55,300 bases of DNA, taken from contig CAZUCE010000027.1 in assembly GCA_964619265.1 (NCBI GenBank), positions 1 through 55,300 of the forward strand. The letters run 5' to 3'. The stretch is from CAZUCE01 sp964619265. GTDB lineage: Bacteria > Planctomycetota > UBA1135 > GCA-002686595. This document shows positions 25,793-34,500 of this stretch, one piece after another (the first letter of the stretch is position 1; each line of letters begins with the position of its first letter). A program made the position numbers and the translations under genes. The notes below the pieces were generated by a model. The model saw only the letters and a list, made by a program, of their open reading frames with translations. It was not told the origin of the DNA and did not search any database.

Positions 25793-26265
25793 CGCCGGAA
25801 CCTGCTCGCGCGAAGCTGTGCCTGGTCTGCTCTTCGGGTGGACACTTATTCGAACTGCTGTCGCTCAAGTCGCTGTGGGAAGACCCGGCACGCGATCACT
25901 TTTGGGTGACTTTTCCGACGCCAGATGCGAAGTCTTTGCTCGCTGGTGAAGACGTGGTTTGGGCTCATCATCCGACCAACCGCAACATCCCCAACCTGAT
26001 CCGCAACCGCAGCTTGGCGAAGCGGGTTCTCAAGGAGCGTCGCCCCGACGTCGTCCTCTCTACGGGAGCCGGCGTTGCCGTGCCGTTCTTGCGCGGAGCC
26101 AAGCGCGCCGGCGCCCGGTCGATCTACGTCGAGTCGATCACGCGTATCACCGAACTGTCGCTCTCCGGCCGCATGCTATACCGAGCCGTCGATCGCTTCT
26201 TCGTCCAGTGGCCTGAACTCGCCGAACGATTCGACCGTGCCGAGTACGCCGGGAGGATCCTGTGA
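25789..26265 (+). CDS. Alg14/PssD-like glycosyltransferase membrane subunit
   Basis: The 158-residue product opens KLCLVCSSGGHLFELLSL, the Gly-rich first loop of Alg14/EpsE/PssD proteins. It continues with HFWVTFPTPDAKSLL and VVLSTGAGVAVPF, then SIYVESITRITELSLSGRMLY and FFVQWPELAE. Alg14-type proteins anchor and activate a catalytic Alg13-type subunit to make a two-part GT-B glycosyltransferase. The next gene encodes such a partner and overlaps by four bases (GTGA). The ATGA overlap with the preceding GT4 places it in one operon. Confidence 0.88.
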   Translation: MTPEPARAKLCLVCSSGGHLFELLSLKSLWEDPARDHFWVTFPTPDAKSLLAGEDVVWAHHPTNRNIPNLIRNRSLAKRVLKERRPDVVLSTGAGVAVPFLRGAKRAGARSIYVESITRITELSLSGRMLYRAVDRFFVQWPELAERFDRAEYAGRIL

Positions 26266-26765
26266 TTTTGCTGACCGTTGGCACAGAGAAGTTCTCGTTC
26301 CACCGGCTGGTCGAGGTCTTCGACCAGCTCGCAATCGGGCCCTTGAGCGACCGCGAGTGCTTCGCTCAGATCGGCTCATCCAGTGTCGAGCCCAAAAACG
26401 TCGGCTTCGACCGTCTGGTGCCCTTCGACCGCATGCGTGAGCTGATCGCTGGAGCCGAGCTGGTCATTACGCACGCCGGCGCGGGCTCCTCGCTCCTGTG
26501 TCTCGAGCTCGGTCAACGCCCGATCGCGGTCCCGCGCCTTCACGCCCATGGCGAGCACGTGGACAATCACCAACAACTGTTCGCCGAGCGCCTTTCCGGC
26601 GAAGGCCTCCTCGACTGTGTGACCGACCTGAGCCAACTGGGAACCCGAATCACAGAGCGCCTCTCCGCCGGTTCAACCGGACGAGCTGTCAAGCGCGACA
26701 CCAGCTTGGCCCAAGCCCTCCATGGGGTCCTCGAAGGCTACGAGCGCGAAGGAGGGTCGCTGTGA
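26262..26765 (+). CDS. Alg13/PssE-like glycosyltransferase catalytic subunit
   Basis: The 167-residue protein matches the C-terminal, donor-binding half of GT28 enzymes. It has LLTVGTEKFSFHRLV, FVP/RLVPFDRMRELIAGAELVITHAGAGS, and ELGQRPIAVPRLHAHGEHVDNHQ, the last being the family's conserved nucleotide-sugar-binding region. It should pair with the Alg14-like product encoded just upstream to form one complete glycosyltransferase. The start is GTG 26262 within a GTGA overlap, and its own TGA overlaps the GTG of the next gene, so three genes are translationally coupled. Confidence 0.88.
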   Translation: MILLTVGTEKFSFHRLVEVFDQLAIGPLSDRECFAQIGSSSVEPKNVGFDRLVPFDRMRELIAGAELVITHAGAGSSLLCLELGQRPIAVPRLHAHGEHVDNHQQLFAERLSGEGLLDCVTDLSQLGTRITERLSAGSTGRAVKRDTSLAQALHGVLEGYEREGGSL

Positions 26766-27778
26766 GCGAACACGACGTCGGCGCGGTCGCCATCGGACGG
26801 AACGAAGGCGAACGCTTGATCCGCTGCCTCGAAGCGCTGCTCGCCAGCGGTATGGAAGTCGTCTATGTCGACTCGAATTCGAGCGACGACAGTGTCGCCC
26901 AGGCCCAGCAACGCGGTGTGCATGTGGTGGAGCTTGACCCCTCGAGGCCATTCACCGCGGCGCGCGCCCGCAACGCCGGTGCCCAGAAGCTGCTCGAGGT
27001 ACGTCCGAGCGTTCAGTTCGTGCAATTTGTCGACGGCGACTGCGAGCTCGAATCCGGCTGGGTCGAAACCGCGCTGGCTGCCTTCGAAAACGAGCCCGAG
27101 CTGGTCGCGGCTTGTGGACGGCGCAAGGAGCGCTTCCCTGAAGCCACGCCCTACAACCAACTCTGCGACCTCGAATGGGATACCCCGATCGGCGAGGCGG
27201 ACGCCTGCGGCGGCGACGCCCTGTACCGCCGCGAGGCCTTCGAAGCGGCGTCCGGATTCGACGAGACCTTGATCGCCGGCGAAGAGCCCGAGCTGTGCTT
27301 CCGGCTGCGCCAAGCGGGCGGCAAGATCCGCCGGCTCGATGCGCCCATGACCCTCCACGACGCCGATGTCCACCGCTTCGGCCAGTGGTGGAAGCGGACC
27401 GTGCGATCCGGTCATGCCGCCGCCGAGGCCTGGGCGTTGCACGGCACGAACGGGCAAACCGGGATGGTCCGGATCGCCAGGAGCGCGCTGTTCTACGGTC
27501 TGGCAGCTCCCCTGGCCGGTCTGGGCGGCTTCTTCGTTCTGCGCGCCGCCGGACTCAGCTGGTGGAGCCTCGCCGCTCCGATCGGCACCCTGGTGCTGTG
27601 GAACCTCCTGGTTTCCCGGGTGCGAGCCACAAGGCTCGAAGGAGGCGACCCGCCAGAGGTCGCATCCCTCTACGCGCGCTACACCTTCTTGGGCAAATTC
27701 GCCGAAACAGCCGGGGTGCTCAAATTCGCACTCGGCCGCCTGCGTGGCCGGCGATCGACCCTGATCGAATACAAGTAG
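26762..27778 (+). CDS. Glycosyltransferase family 2 with C-terminal membrane helices
   Basis: The 338-residue GT-A enzyme opens VGAVAIGRNEGERLIRCLEAL, followed by VVYVDSNSSDDS. The DxD motif is in VDGDCELESGW, and ETLIAGEEPELCFRLRQAGG gives the acceptor-site ED-like motif. Two hydrophobic segments follow near 240-280 (ALFYGLAAPLAGLGGFFVL and LAAPIGTLVLWNLLV), so the enzyme is membrane-attached. The GTG start overlaps the stop of the Alg13-like gene by the GTGA arrangement. It belongs to the exopolysaccharide assembly run; the sugar it transfers is not readable. Confidence 0.9.
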   Translation: MSEHDVGAVAIGRNEGERLIRCLEALLASGMEVVYVDSNSSDDSVAQAQQRGVHVVELDPSRPFTAARARNAGAQKLLEVRPSVQFVQFVDGDCELESGWVETALAAFENEPELVAACGRRKERFPEATPYNQLCDLEWDTPIGEADACGGDALYRREAFEAASGFDETLIAGEEPELCFRLRQAGGKIRRLDAPMTLHDADVHRFGQWWKRTVRSGHAAAEAWALHGTNGQTGMVRIARSALFYGLAAPLAGLGGFFVLRAAGLSWWSLAAPIGTLVLWNLLVSRVRATRLEGGDPPEVASLYARYTFLGKFAETAGVLKFALGRLRGRRSTLIEYK

Positions 27779-27809
27779 CTCCCCCAAGGCCAAGAGGCCA
27801 CAGACTGCG

Positions 27810-29015
27810 GTGCGCGTCGCTTACCTCGTCAATCAATACCCGAAGACCAGCCATGCCTGGATGCGTCGCGAGATCCAGGCCGTCGAGGCCTCCGGGATCG
27901 AGATCGATCGCTACTCGATCCGCCGCGTAAGCGAGCCCTTGGTCGATCCCGGCGACCAGGCCGAGGAAGGCAAGACCCGCTTTCTGCTCCACGCCAAAGG
28001 CGCGATCGTGCTGTGGACCCTGCTGACCGCGATCACGCGGCCCGGACGCTTCCTGGAAGCCCTGCGGCTGACCTGGTTCATCGGTCGACGTCACCCCCGC
28101 GGCCAGTTCGCACACCTTTACTACCTGGCCGAAGCCTGCCTTCTGCGCCGCTGGCTCTCCGAAAAGCCGGTCGATCACGTGCACGCGCACTTCGGCACGA
28201 ACTCCGCCACGGTGGCCTGCCTGGCCAATGTGCTCGGCGCGCCGGGCTACTCGTTCACTTTTCACGGCCCGGAAATTTTCGAGTCGATCAGTCACCACGG
28301 GCTGCGCCAGAAGTTGCATCGCGCCCGCTTCGCCGTCGCCATCAGCTACCACGGCATGAGCATGCTGAAGCGCTGGTCCGACTACGACCACTGGCGCAAG
28401 CTACACCTGATTCACTGCGGAACCGACGCCACCTTCCTCGAAGCGCCGGAGTCCCCGAACCCGAACAACGGGCGGCTGATCTGCGTCGCGCGACTCTCGC
28501 CGGTCAAGGGACACTTGGTGTTGCTCGACGCGGTCGAGCGGCTCGTCGGCGAAGGCCTTGACCCGAAGATCGCGTTCGTCGGCGGCGGCGACTTCCAAAG
28601 CGAGATCGAGCGGGTCGCGAAGGCCAAGAGCCTCGAATCGCGGCTCGAATTCCTCGGCTGGAAGTCGGGCACCGAAGTACGCGACGAAGTCCTGGCCAGC
28701 CAAGCCATGGTGCTGCCGAGCTTCGACGAGGGCCTGCCGGTGGTGTTCATGGAGAGCTACGCCCTGCGGCGACCGGTGATCTCGACCTACATCGCCGGCA
28801 TCCCCGAGCTGATCGAGAACAGCTCAAATGGCTGGGTTGTCCCCGCTGGGTCGGTCGACGACCTCACCGTAGCCCTGCGCGAATGCCTGACCATGACCCA
28901 GGATCAGCTTGAGGCCTACGGTCGCGAAGGCCGCGGGCGCGTTGAAGACCATCACGACTCCACGCGCGAAGCGGGCAAGTTGGCCGAGCGGTTCCGGGCC
29001 GAGGCCACCAACTGA
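27810..29015 (+). CDS. Glycosyltransferase family 4
   Basis: The 401-residue GT-B enzyme starts MRVAYLVNQYPKTSHAWMRREI, a typical GT4 opening. It has HVHAHFGTNSATVA and YSFTFHGPEIF in the acceptor half, LICVARLSPVKGHLVLLDAV at the hinge, and LPSFDEGLPVVFMESYALRRPVI with the E-x7-E donor-binding motif. The closest pattern is that of colanic-acid-type or WcaL-like transferases. It starts at GTG 27810, 31 bases after the preceding gene, and ends 7 bases before the next, so it is part of the same operon. Confidence 0.92.
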   Translation: MRVAYLVNQYPKTSHAWMRREIQAVEASGIEIDRYSIRRVSEPLVDPGDQAEEGKTRFLLHAKGAIVLWTLLTAITRPGRFLEALRLTWFIGRRHPRGQFAHLYYLAEACLLRRWLSEKPVDHVHAHFGTNSATVACLANVLGAPGYSFTFHGPEIFESISHHGLRQKLHRARFAVAISYHGMSMLKRWSDYDHWRKLHLIHCGTDATFLEAPESPNPNNGRLICVARLSPVKGHLVLLDAVERLVGEGLDPKIAFVGGGDFQSEIERVAKAKSLESRLEFLGWKSGTEVRDEVLASQAMVLPSFDEGLPVVFMESYALRRPVISTYIAGIPELIENSSNGWVVPAGSVDDLTVALRECLTMTQDQLEAYGREGRGRVEDHHDSTREAGKLAERFRAEATN

Positions 29016-29022
29016 ACGTCCC

Positions 29023-30228
29023 ATGGGGATTCTGCTCTCCATTCTCGCCTGGATACTGCTTGCGGCGACGCTGCCCGGCACGATTGAACTCTTCGGCCTC
29101 ACCGTTGGCTGGCTGTTTCCGCGCCGCGCCATCCATGGGCCCCGCGCAGGGCGCGTTCAGCGCCTGACCGCGGTTGTTCCCGCGCACAACGAGAACGCGG
29201 GCATTGAACGCACCCTGGCGGGACTGGCCAGTTGCCACAGCATCGATGGAAACATCGAAGTCCTGGTGGTCGCAGACAACTGCGACGACGACACCGCAGA
29301 CATCGCGCGCAGCTTCGCCGGAACGATCTCACGCGAGCGATTCCAGATCGAAGTCTTCGAACGCACCGACGAAAACAACCGCGGCAAGGGCTATGCGCTC
29401 GACCACGCATTCACCACCTGCCTCGCACGGGAGGCCGATGCGCGCCCCGACGCATTCTTGGTCATCGACGCCGACACGCGTGTCACCCAAAACCTGTTCA
29501 CCGCCGCAGCCGGTGCCTTCGAAGCGGGAGCAAGCGGAATCCAGGTGCCCTACCACTCCGGCGATCCGGAAGCGTCGACGCGCGCTCGCTTGCAGCACGT
29601 GGCGCTGCTCGCGTTCAACCACCTGCGGCCCAAGTCGCGCGAGCACCTTGGCTTCTCGGTCGGTATTCTCGGCAATGGCTTCGGCCTCTCGGCCGAACTG
29701 CTCGAGCGTATCCCTTATGGCGCCGCCTCGATCGTCGAGGACCTCGAGTATCACCTGAATCTCGTCCGCCAAGGTGAACGCGTGCGATTCGTCGAAGAAG
29801 CCGTCGTCGCCGCCGACGCGCCCCCTGGCGACCAGGGCGCCAGGACACAGCGAGCCCGCTGGGAAGGCGGCCGATTCCGGATGATCGTCGAGCACGCTCC
29901 CAAGCTCGCTGGCGAGGTGCTGCGCGGCCGTTTGCGCCTGCTCGAACCCCTGCTTGAGCTTCTGTTGCTCCCGCTTGCCTTCCACGTCCTGCTGCTGGTC
30001 GCCCTGGTTGCGCTGCCCACCTGGACGGCCAAGAACTACGCGCTGTTCGCCCTCGGGCTCGTATTTGTCCACGTCCTAGCGGCCATCCGGGCCGGCGGGG
30101 GCAGCCTGGCGGACCTGAAAGCCCTGGCCGCTGCGCCCTTCTACGTGGGCTGGAAGCTGCTGCTGCTGCCCAAGGTCTTCGCCACCGCCCGCCGCTCGGC
30201 TGACTGGTCGCGTACCGAGCGCAGCTGA
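29023..30228 (+). CDS. Processive-type glycosyltransferase family 2, membrane-embedded
   Basis: The 401-residue protein has an N-terminal membrane helix (ILLSILAWILLAATLPGTIELF). A GT-A domain follows with AVVPAHNENAGIERTL, VVADNCDDDTADIA, the DxD in FLVIDADTRVTQN, IVEDLEYHLNLV and TQRARWEGGRF, which is a Q-x-x-R-W motif. Two further hydrophobic regions (about 305-350) lie near the end. This combination resembles N-acetylglucosaminyltransferase/cellulose-synthase-like enzymes that extend and export polymer. It closes the glycosyltransferase run; a hairpin with 11-bp arms follows four bases after its stop. Confidence 0.9.
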   Translation: MGILLSILAWILLAATLPGTIELFGLTVGWLFPRRAIHGPRAGRVQRLTAVVPAHNENAGIERTLAGLASCHSIDGNIEVLVVADNCDDDTADIARSFAGTISRERFQIEVFERTDENNRGKGYALDHAFTTCLAREADARPDAFLVIDADTRVTQNLFTAAAGAFEAGASGIQVPYHSGDPEASTRARLQHVALLAFNHLRPKSREHLGFSVGILGNGFGLSAELLERIPYGAASIVEDLEYHLNLVRQGERVRFVEEAVVAADAPPGDQGARTQRARWEGGRFRMIVEHAPKLAGEVLRGRLRLLEPLLELLLLPLAFHVLLLVALVALPTWTAKNYALFALGLVFVHVLAAIRAGGGSLADLKALAAAPFYVGWKLLLLPKVFATARRSADWSRTERS

Positions 30229-30231
30229 GAA

Positions 30232-30256
30232 CTTCAGGGCCCATCGGGCCCAGAAG
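30232..30256 (+). terminator. Terminator-like hairpin
   Basis: Bases 30232-30242 and 30246-30256 form an 11-bp stem with one mismatch around a three-base loop, four bases after the last glycosyltransferase stop. There is no T run after it, so the role as a terminator is inferred from position and stem strength. Confidence 0.5.
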
Positions 30257-30301
30257 TGGAACGCCGGAGAAACCCGTCCTCGAGCGGCTACAATCGCCGG
30301 A

Positions 30302-31072
30302 ATGAAGATCGCGAATCGAATTCTTCCGTGGCTCCTCGTTCCCGGCCTATTGGCCAGCTGCTCGGGCTCCGCGAAGCTCCGCACCATCGACAACGCCATG
30401 CTCTCGATGGTCCCCGAGTCGGCCATGGGGCCGATCAGTGAAGCGCGCGCCAAGCGCGATGCCGCCGAGGACGCCCTCGCCGTCGCCAAGCGCAATCTCA
30501 AGCTGGCCGAAGAGGAAGAAGACCTCAGCCGCGCGTCGCTCAAGCGCTACAAGGCGCGCTATGAGGAGGCCGAGGTCGCTATGAAGATCGCCGAAGAAGA
30601 CGGCACCGCCTTGAGGATTCAGGACGCGAGCCACGAGTACAGTTACGCCGCAGCGCGCTCGGAACAGGCGCGGACCGGCCTGATTGCGGCCGAGCGCGGG
30701 CTCTCCCGTAGCGAATTGGCGCTCAAGACCTCCGAGGAAGCCCACCGCCACGCTCTGACCCGGGTCGAGCTCGAAAAGGCGACCGCGCTGCAGAGCGTCG
30801 ATCGCGGCGACGCACGCGCGGTCGAAATCGAGGAGTTTCGCAAGCAGTTCGAAACCTCCGACAAGAAGCTGAAGAAGCTACGCGACAAGCTCGAGCGCGC
30901 GGACCGTCGCTACGTGGAAGCCCAAGAGGAATGGGAGGCAGCCCTTCAAGAAGCCCAGGAACTGGAACAGCGCCTCCAGCCCGCTGCGCCTCAGGTTGCG
31001 CCTCAAGCAGAGCAGCAGCCTGAGCTGATGGAATTGCCGCCCGCTGCGCCGGCCGAGTCGTCGCCCGAGTAG
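30302..31072 (+). CDS. Coiled-coil lipoprotein
   Basis: The 256-residue product has a lipoprotein signal ending LLASC (Cys20). From about residue 45 to 230 it is almost entirely charged helix with heptad character, for example AVAKRNLKLAEEEEDLSRASL and FETSDKKLKKLRDKLERADRR. A Pro/Ala/Gln-rich tail (PAAPQVAPQAEQQPELMEL) ends it. It resembles DUF4398-like or TolA/Lpp-type envelope spacers but no family is certain. It could span part of the periplasm from a lipid anchor. A predicted hairpin lies upstream, so it probably has its own promoter in the 45 bases before ATG 30302. Confidence 0.75.
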   Translation: MKIANRILPWLLVPGLLASCSGSAKLRTIDNAMLSMVPESAMGPISEARAKRDAAEDALAVAKRNLKLAEEEEDLSRASLKRYKARYEEAEVAMKIAEEDGTALRIQDASHEYSYAAARSEQARTGLIAAERGLSRSELALKTSEEAHRHALTRVELEKATALQSVDRGDARAVEIEEFRKQFETSDKKLKKLRDKLERADRRYVEAQEEWEAALQEAQELEQRLQPAAPQVAPQAEQQPELMELPPAAPAESSPE

Positions 31073-31528
31073 CCGAGGACACCGAGCCCGGGCACGGTTC
31101 TGGGCTGGATTCAGCTGGAGCTCGAGAGATTTGGACCGGCCTGTCCGGATGCCTAGGGATTTCACGAGGGCCGGGGCGAGAAAGCCCGGGACCCCGGTGG
31201 AGGCGTCCTCTCGCCCGGTTGGCTGACTTCCACGGAAGAGCCTTCGCTCGCCCGCCCGGCCGGGGAGCCTGGAGAGGTAGGAAGTTCCATTCCATTCATC
31301 AAGAGTGCGCAACTCCGTCGCCGGCCCCCTGAAAACCAACCACAGGCCGCCTTTCAGCTGATACCCGGCCGGGAGAATCAGCTCGGGTTGCGGGGCATTC
31401 CCTGCCGAAGAATGGGAAGAATCTCCCTTCCTCAGGCTTTCCCCGAGGAACTCGACAGCCGGCTCCACCCCCCGCTCCCGCCGCGATCCAGCGGCTCGCA
31501 GCGGGCGTGATGGCCTTATTCTCCCCCT
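31073..31528. other. Intergenic region upstream of the megasynthase genes
   Basis: These 456 bases contain no convincing gene. Short readings in all frames lack codon-like composition, and a long minus-strand reading here is antisense to the NRPS. It presumably carries the promoter of the NRPS-PKS pair. I see no clear repeat, riboswitch or strong hairpin. Confidence 0.5.
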
Positions 31529-34500
31529 ATGTCCGATCGCGCCCCTTTCTCCTGCCACCTGATAGGTGGCGACAGCCTCCTGATGGAGTGTGGTGAGCTG
31601 CTGCTCGCTTCGGACGTTCGGGTCCTGGGCGTCATCACGAGCGCCCCGCGCGTGCGCGAGTGGGCTCAAGCGAAGGGGCTGCCCTGCCGGGACCTGGACG
31701 GGCCCTGGTGCGAGGAGCTCGCCCGCGAGCCGTTCGACTACCTGTTCGCAATCACGCACCTTGAGCTGCTGGACGCAAAGGCTCTCGCCCTGCCCCAGCG
31801 CGGCGCGATCAACTTTCACGATGCTCCGCTACCGACCTACTCCGGCCTGTTTTGCCCGGCCTGGGCGCTGATCGACGGCGTCGAGACCTACGGCGTCACC
31901 TGGCACTGGATCGATGCGGGGATCGACACCGGCGACGTGCTGGAGACCGAGGCCTTCGACGTCTCGCCGCGCGAGACCTCGCTCACGATCAACACCAAGT
32001 GTTTCCAGGCAGGGCTCGAGAGCTTCGAGCGCCTAACGCTGCGCCTACTGGCCGGAGACGAGGGCGCTGCGCCCCAGCCGGCCGGCGACCGCCGCCTGTG
32101 CCGCAGCAACGAACGCCCGGCCGGCGCTGGACTGCTCGACTGGTCGCGCCCGGCCGAAGAACTCGACCGCTTGGTCCGCGCCCTCGACTTTGGCACCTAC
32201 CCGAATCCATTCGGCATCGCGAAGGCGCAGCTTGGAGACCGCGCCGTGCTGGTCCGCGGAGCTGAAATCTCGAGCGACTCCGCCCCCGCCGGCAGCGCGC
32301 CCGGAAGCATCGTCGCGAGCAACCCTCAAGGCATCGAGGTCGTCTGCGGCTCGGGAGTCCTGCGGCTCACCTCGCTGGAGGATCTCGAAGGCAACGAGGT
32401 CCTGCCGGAGAACCTCGCCGTGTCCGGACCGCTCGAGGTTCCCGCAAGCGACCGACTCCAAGCGATCCACCGGATCGCCGAGCGCCAAGCCGGAAAGCGC
32501 GAGCGTCGGCTGACCCAGCGCTTGATTCACGCGCAGCCCGCGAGCCTGCCGCACGTGCGCGCCCAACTTCCAGCTGGCGCCACTTTGGAACTCGGAACAC
32601 GTGACTTGCAGCTCCCCGCGGGATCCGGCGGCGACCCCGCCGCACGAGCCCTTGAGCTGGCCGCCGGATTCGTCGGCTACCTATCGCGGGTCACCGGCGA
32701 AGAGATCTTCGACATCGCGATCCGCCACCCGGAAGTCGACGCCGCGGCCGCTGGACTCGAGCCGTTTGTTTGCACGAGACTTCCCGTCCGCTTTGCACCC
32801 GACCTCGATCAGCCTTTGCAGGGTCTCGCCAACAAGGTGGGGACCGAAATCGAGCGCGCGGCGCGTCGCGGGCCGTGGATGCGTGACCTCCTCGCGCGAA
32901 TTCCCGAGCTGCGCGGCGGATCCTCGGGTGGCCCGTTTCCGGTCGGATTGCAGTTTGCGGGCACGGATCCCATGCCCACGGTAGGCCATGAACTGACCTT
33001 CTCGGTCGACCCCGTCAGCCTGCAAGCCCGCCTCGTCTTCGATCGCTCGCGATTGGACGAAGTCACGGTCGAACGGATCGCCAAGCAACTCGAAGTCTGG
33101 TTCGCCGCGCTTCATGCGCGCCCGGATGCACGACTGGCAGAAATCCGGTTGCTGTCCGACGACGAGCGCAACTCCCGCGCCGAAGCTTGGCGCTCGGTGC
33201 ATCGCGGCCCGGTCCAAACGGGGGATCTCGCTTCGCTGCTCGAAGCGCGCGTAGACGCAGATCGGTCCGCGATCGCCCTGCATTTCGAGGGCGAAACGTG
33301 CACCTTTGGCGAACTCGACGAGCGCGCCAATCGCCTGGCCCACGAACTGTTGGCCCTAGGTGCCGGACCGTCGTCTCCGGTCGGTTTGCACCTGGAGCGC
33401 TCGATCGATCTCGTCACCGGACTGTGGGCCGTATGGAAGGCCGGCGCGCCCTATCTTCCGCTCGACCCGGAATATCCAGCCGATCGCCTGGAGTGGATGC
33501 TCGCAGACTCGGGCACCGGGCTCGTCGTAACGACGTCTGAAATCGAAGGCTCCTTGCGTGGCGCGGAATCCGCCACGCGGCTGCGACTGGACAGCGACGC
33601 GGCGCGCATCGCGGAGCATCCCGCCGTGCGGCCCGTGCGCCAAGACGATCCTGCGCGACTCGCCTACCTGATCTATACGTCGGGCTCGACCGGTCGCCCC
33701 AAGGGCGTGCAGGTCGAAGCGCGCAACGTCGCGAACTTCTTCCGCGGCATGGACGAACGCGTCGAGCTGCCCAGCGACCCGAATCAAAAGCCGGGCGTTT
33801 GGTGCGCTGTCACCAGTCTGTCGTTCGACATCTCCGTGCTCGAGCTGGCCTACAGCCTGACGCGCGGCTTCGAAGTCGTGGTGTTCCGCGACCGCGAGCG
33901 CCAGGGCTCCGCGGCCGGTTGTTCCCAGCACCCCGCCAAGGTTGACTTCTCGGTGTTCCTGTGGGGCAACGACGACGGGCCCGGCTCCCAGAAATATCGC
34001 CTGACCCTCGAGTCGGCCAAGCTCGCCGACGAGTACGGATTCCGAGCGATTTGGACGCCCGAGCGTCACTTCCACGCCTTCGGCGGCCCCTTCCCGAATC
34101 CCTCGGTCATCTCGGCCGCCATCGCCGCGACCACCCAGAACATCGGGATCCGCGCCGGCTCGTGTGTCCTACCGTTGCACCACCCGATCCGGGTCGCCGA
34201 AGAATGGGCCGTGGTCGACAACCTCTCAGGAGGTCGCGTGGGCATAGCCTTCGCTTCGGGCTGGCAGCCGGACGACTTCGTCCTCGCGCCCGAGAACTTC
34301 AAGGCTAACAAGCAGGTGATGGTGGACAACATCGACGTCGTTCGGCGCCTTTGGCGCGGCGAGTCGGTGGAGTTCGAAAACCCGTTCGGTGAAAAGGTCG
34401 CCCGCGAGACCTTGCCGCGCCCGATGCAGCCTGAGCTTCCCATTTGGATCACTTCGGCCGGCAACCCCGAGACCTACCGCATCGCGGGCCGGCTGGGTGC

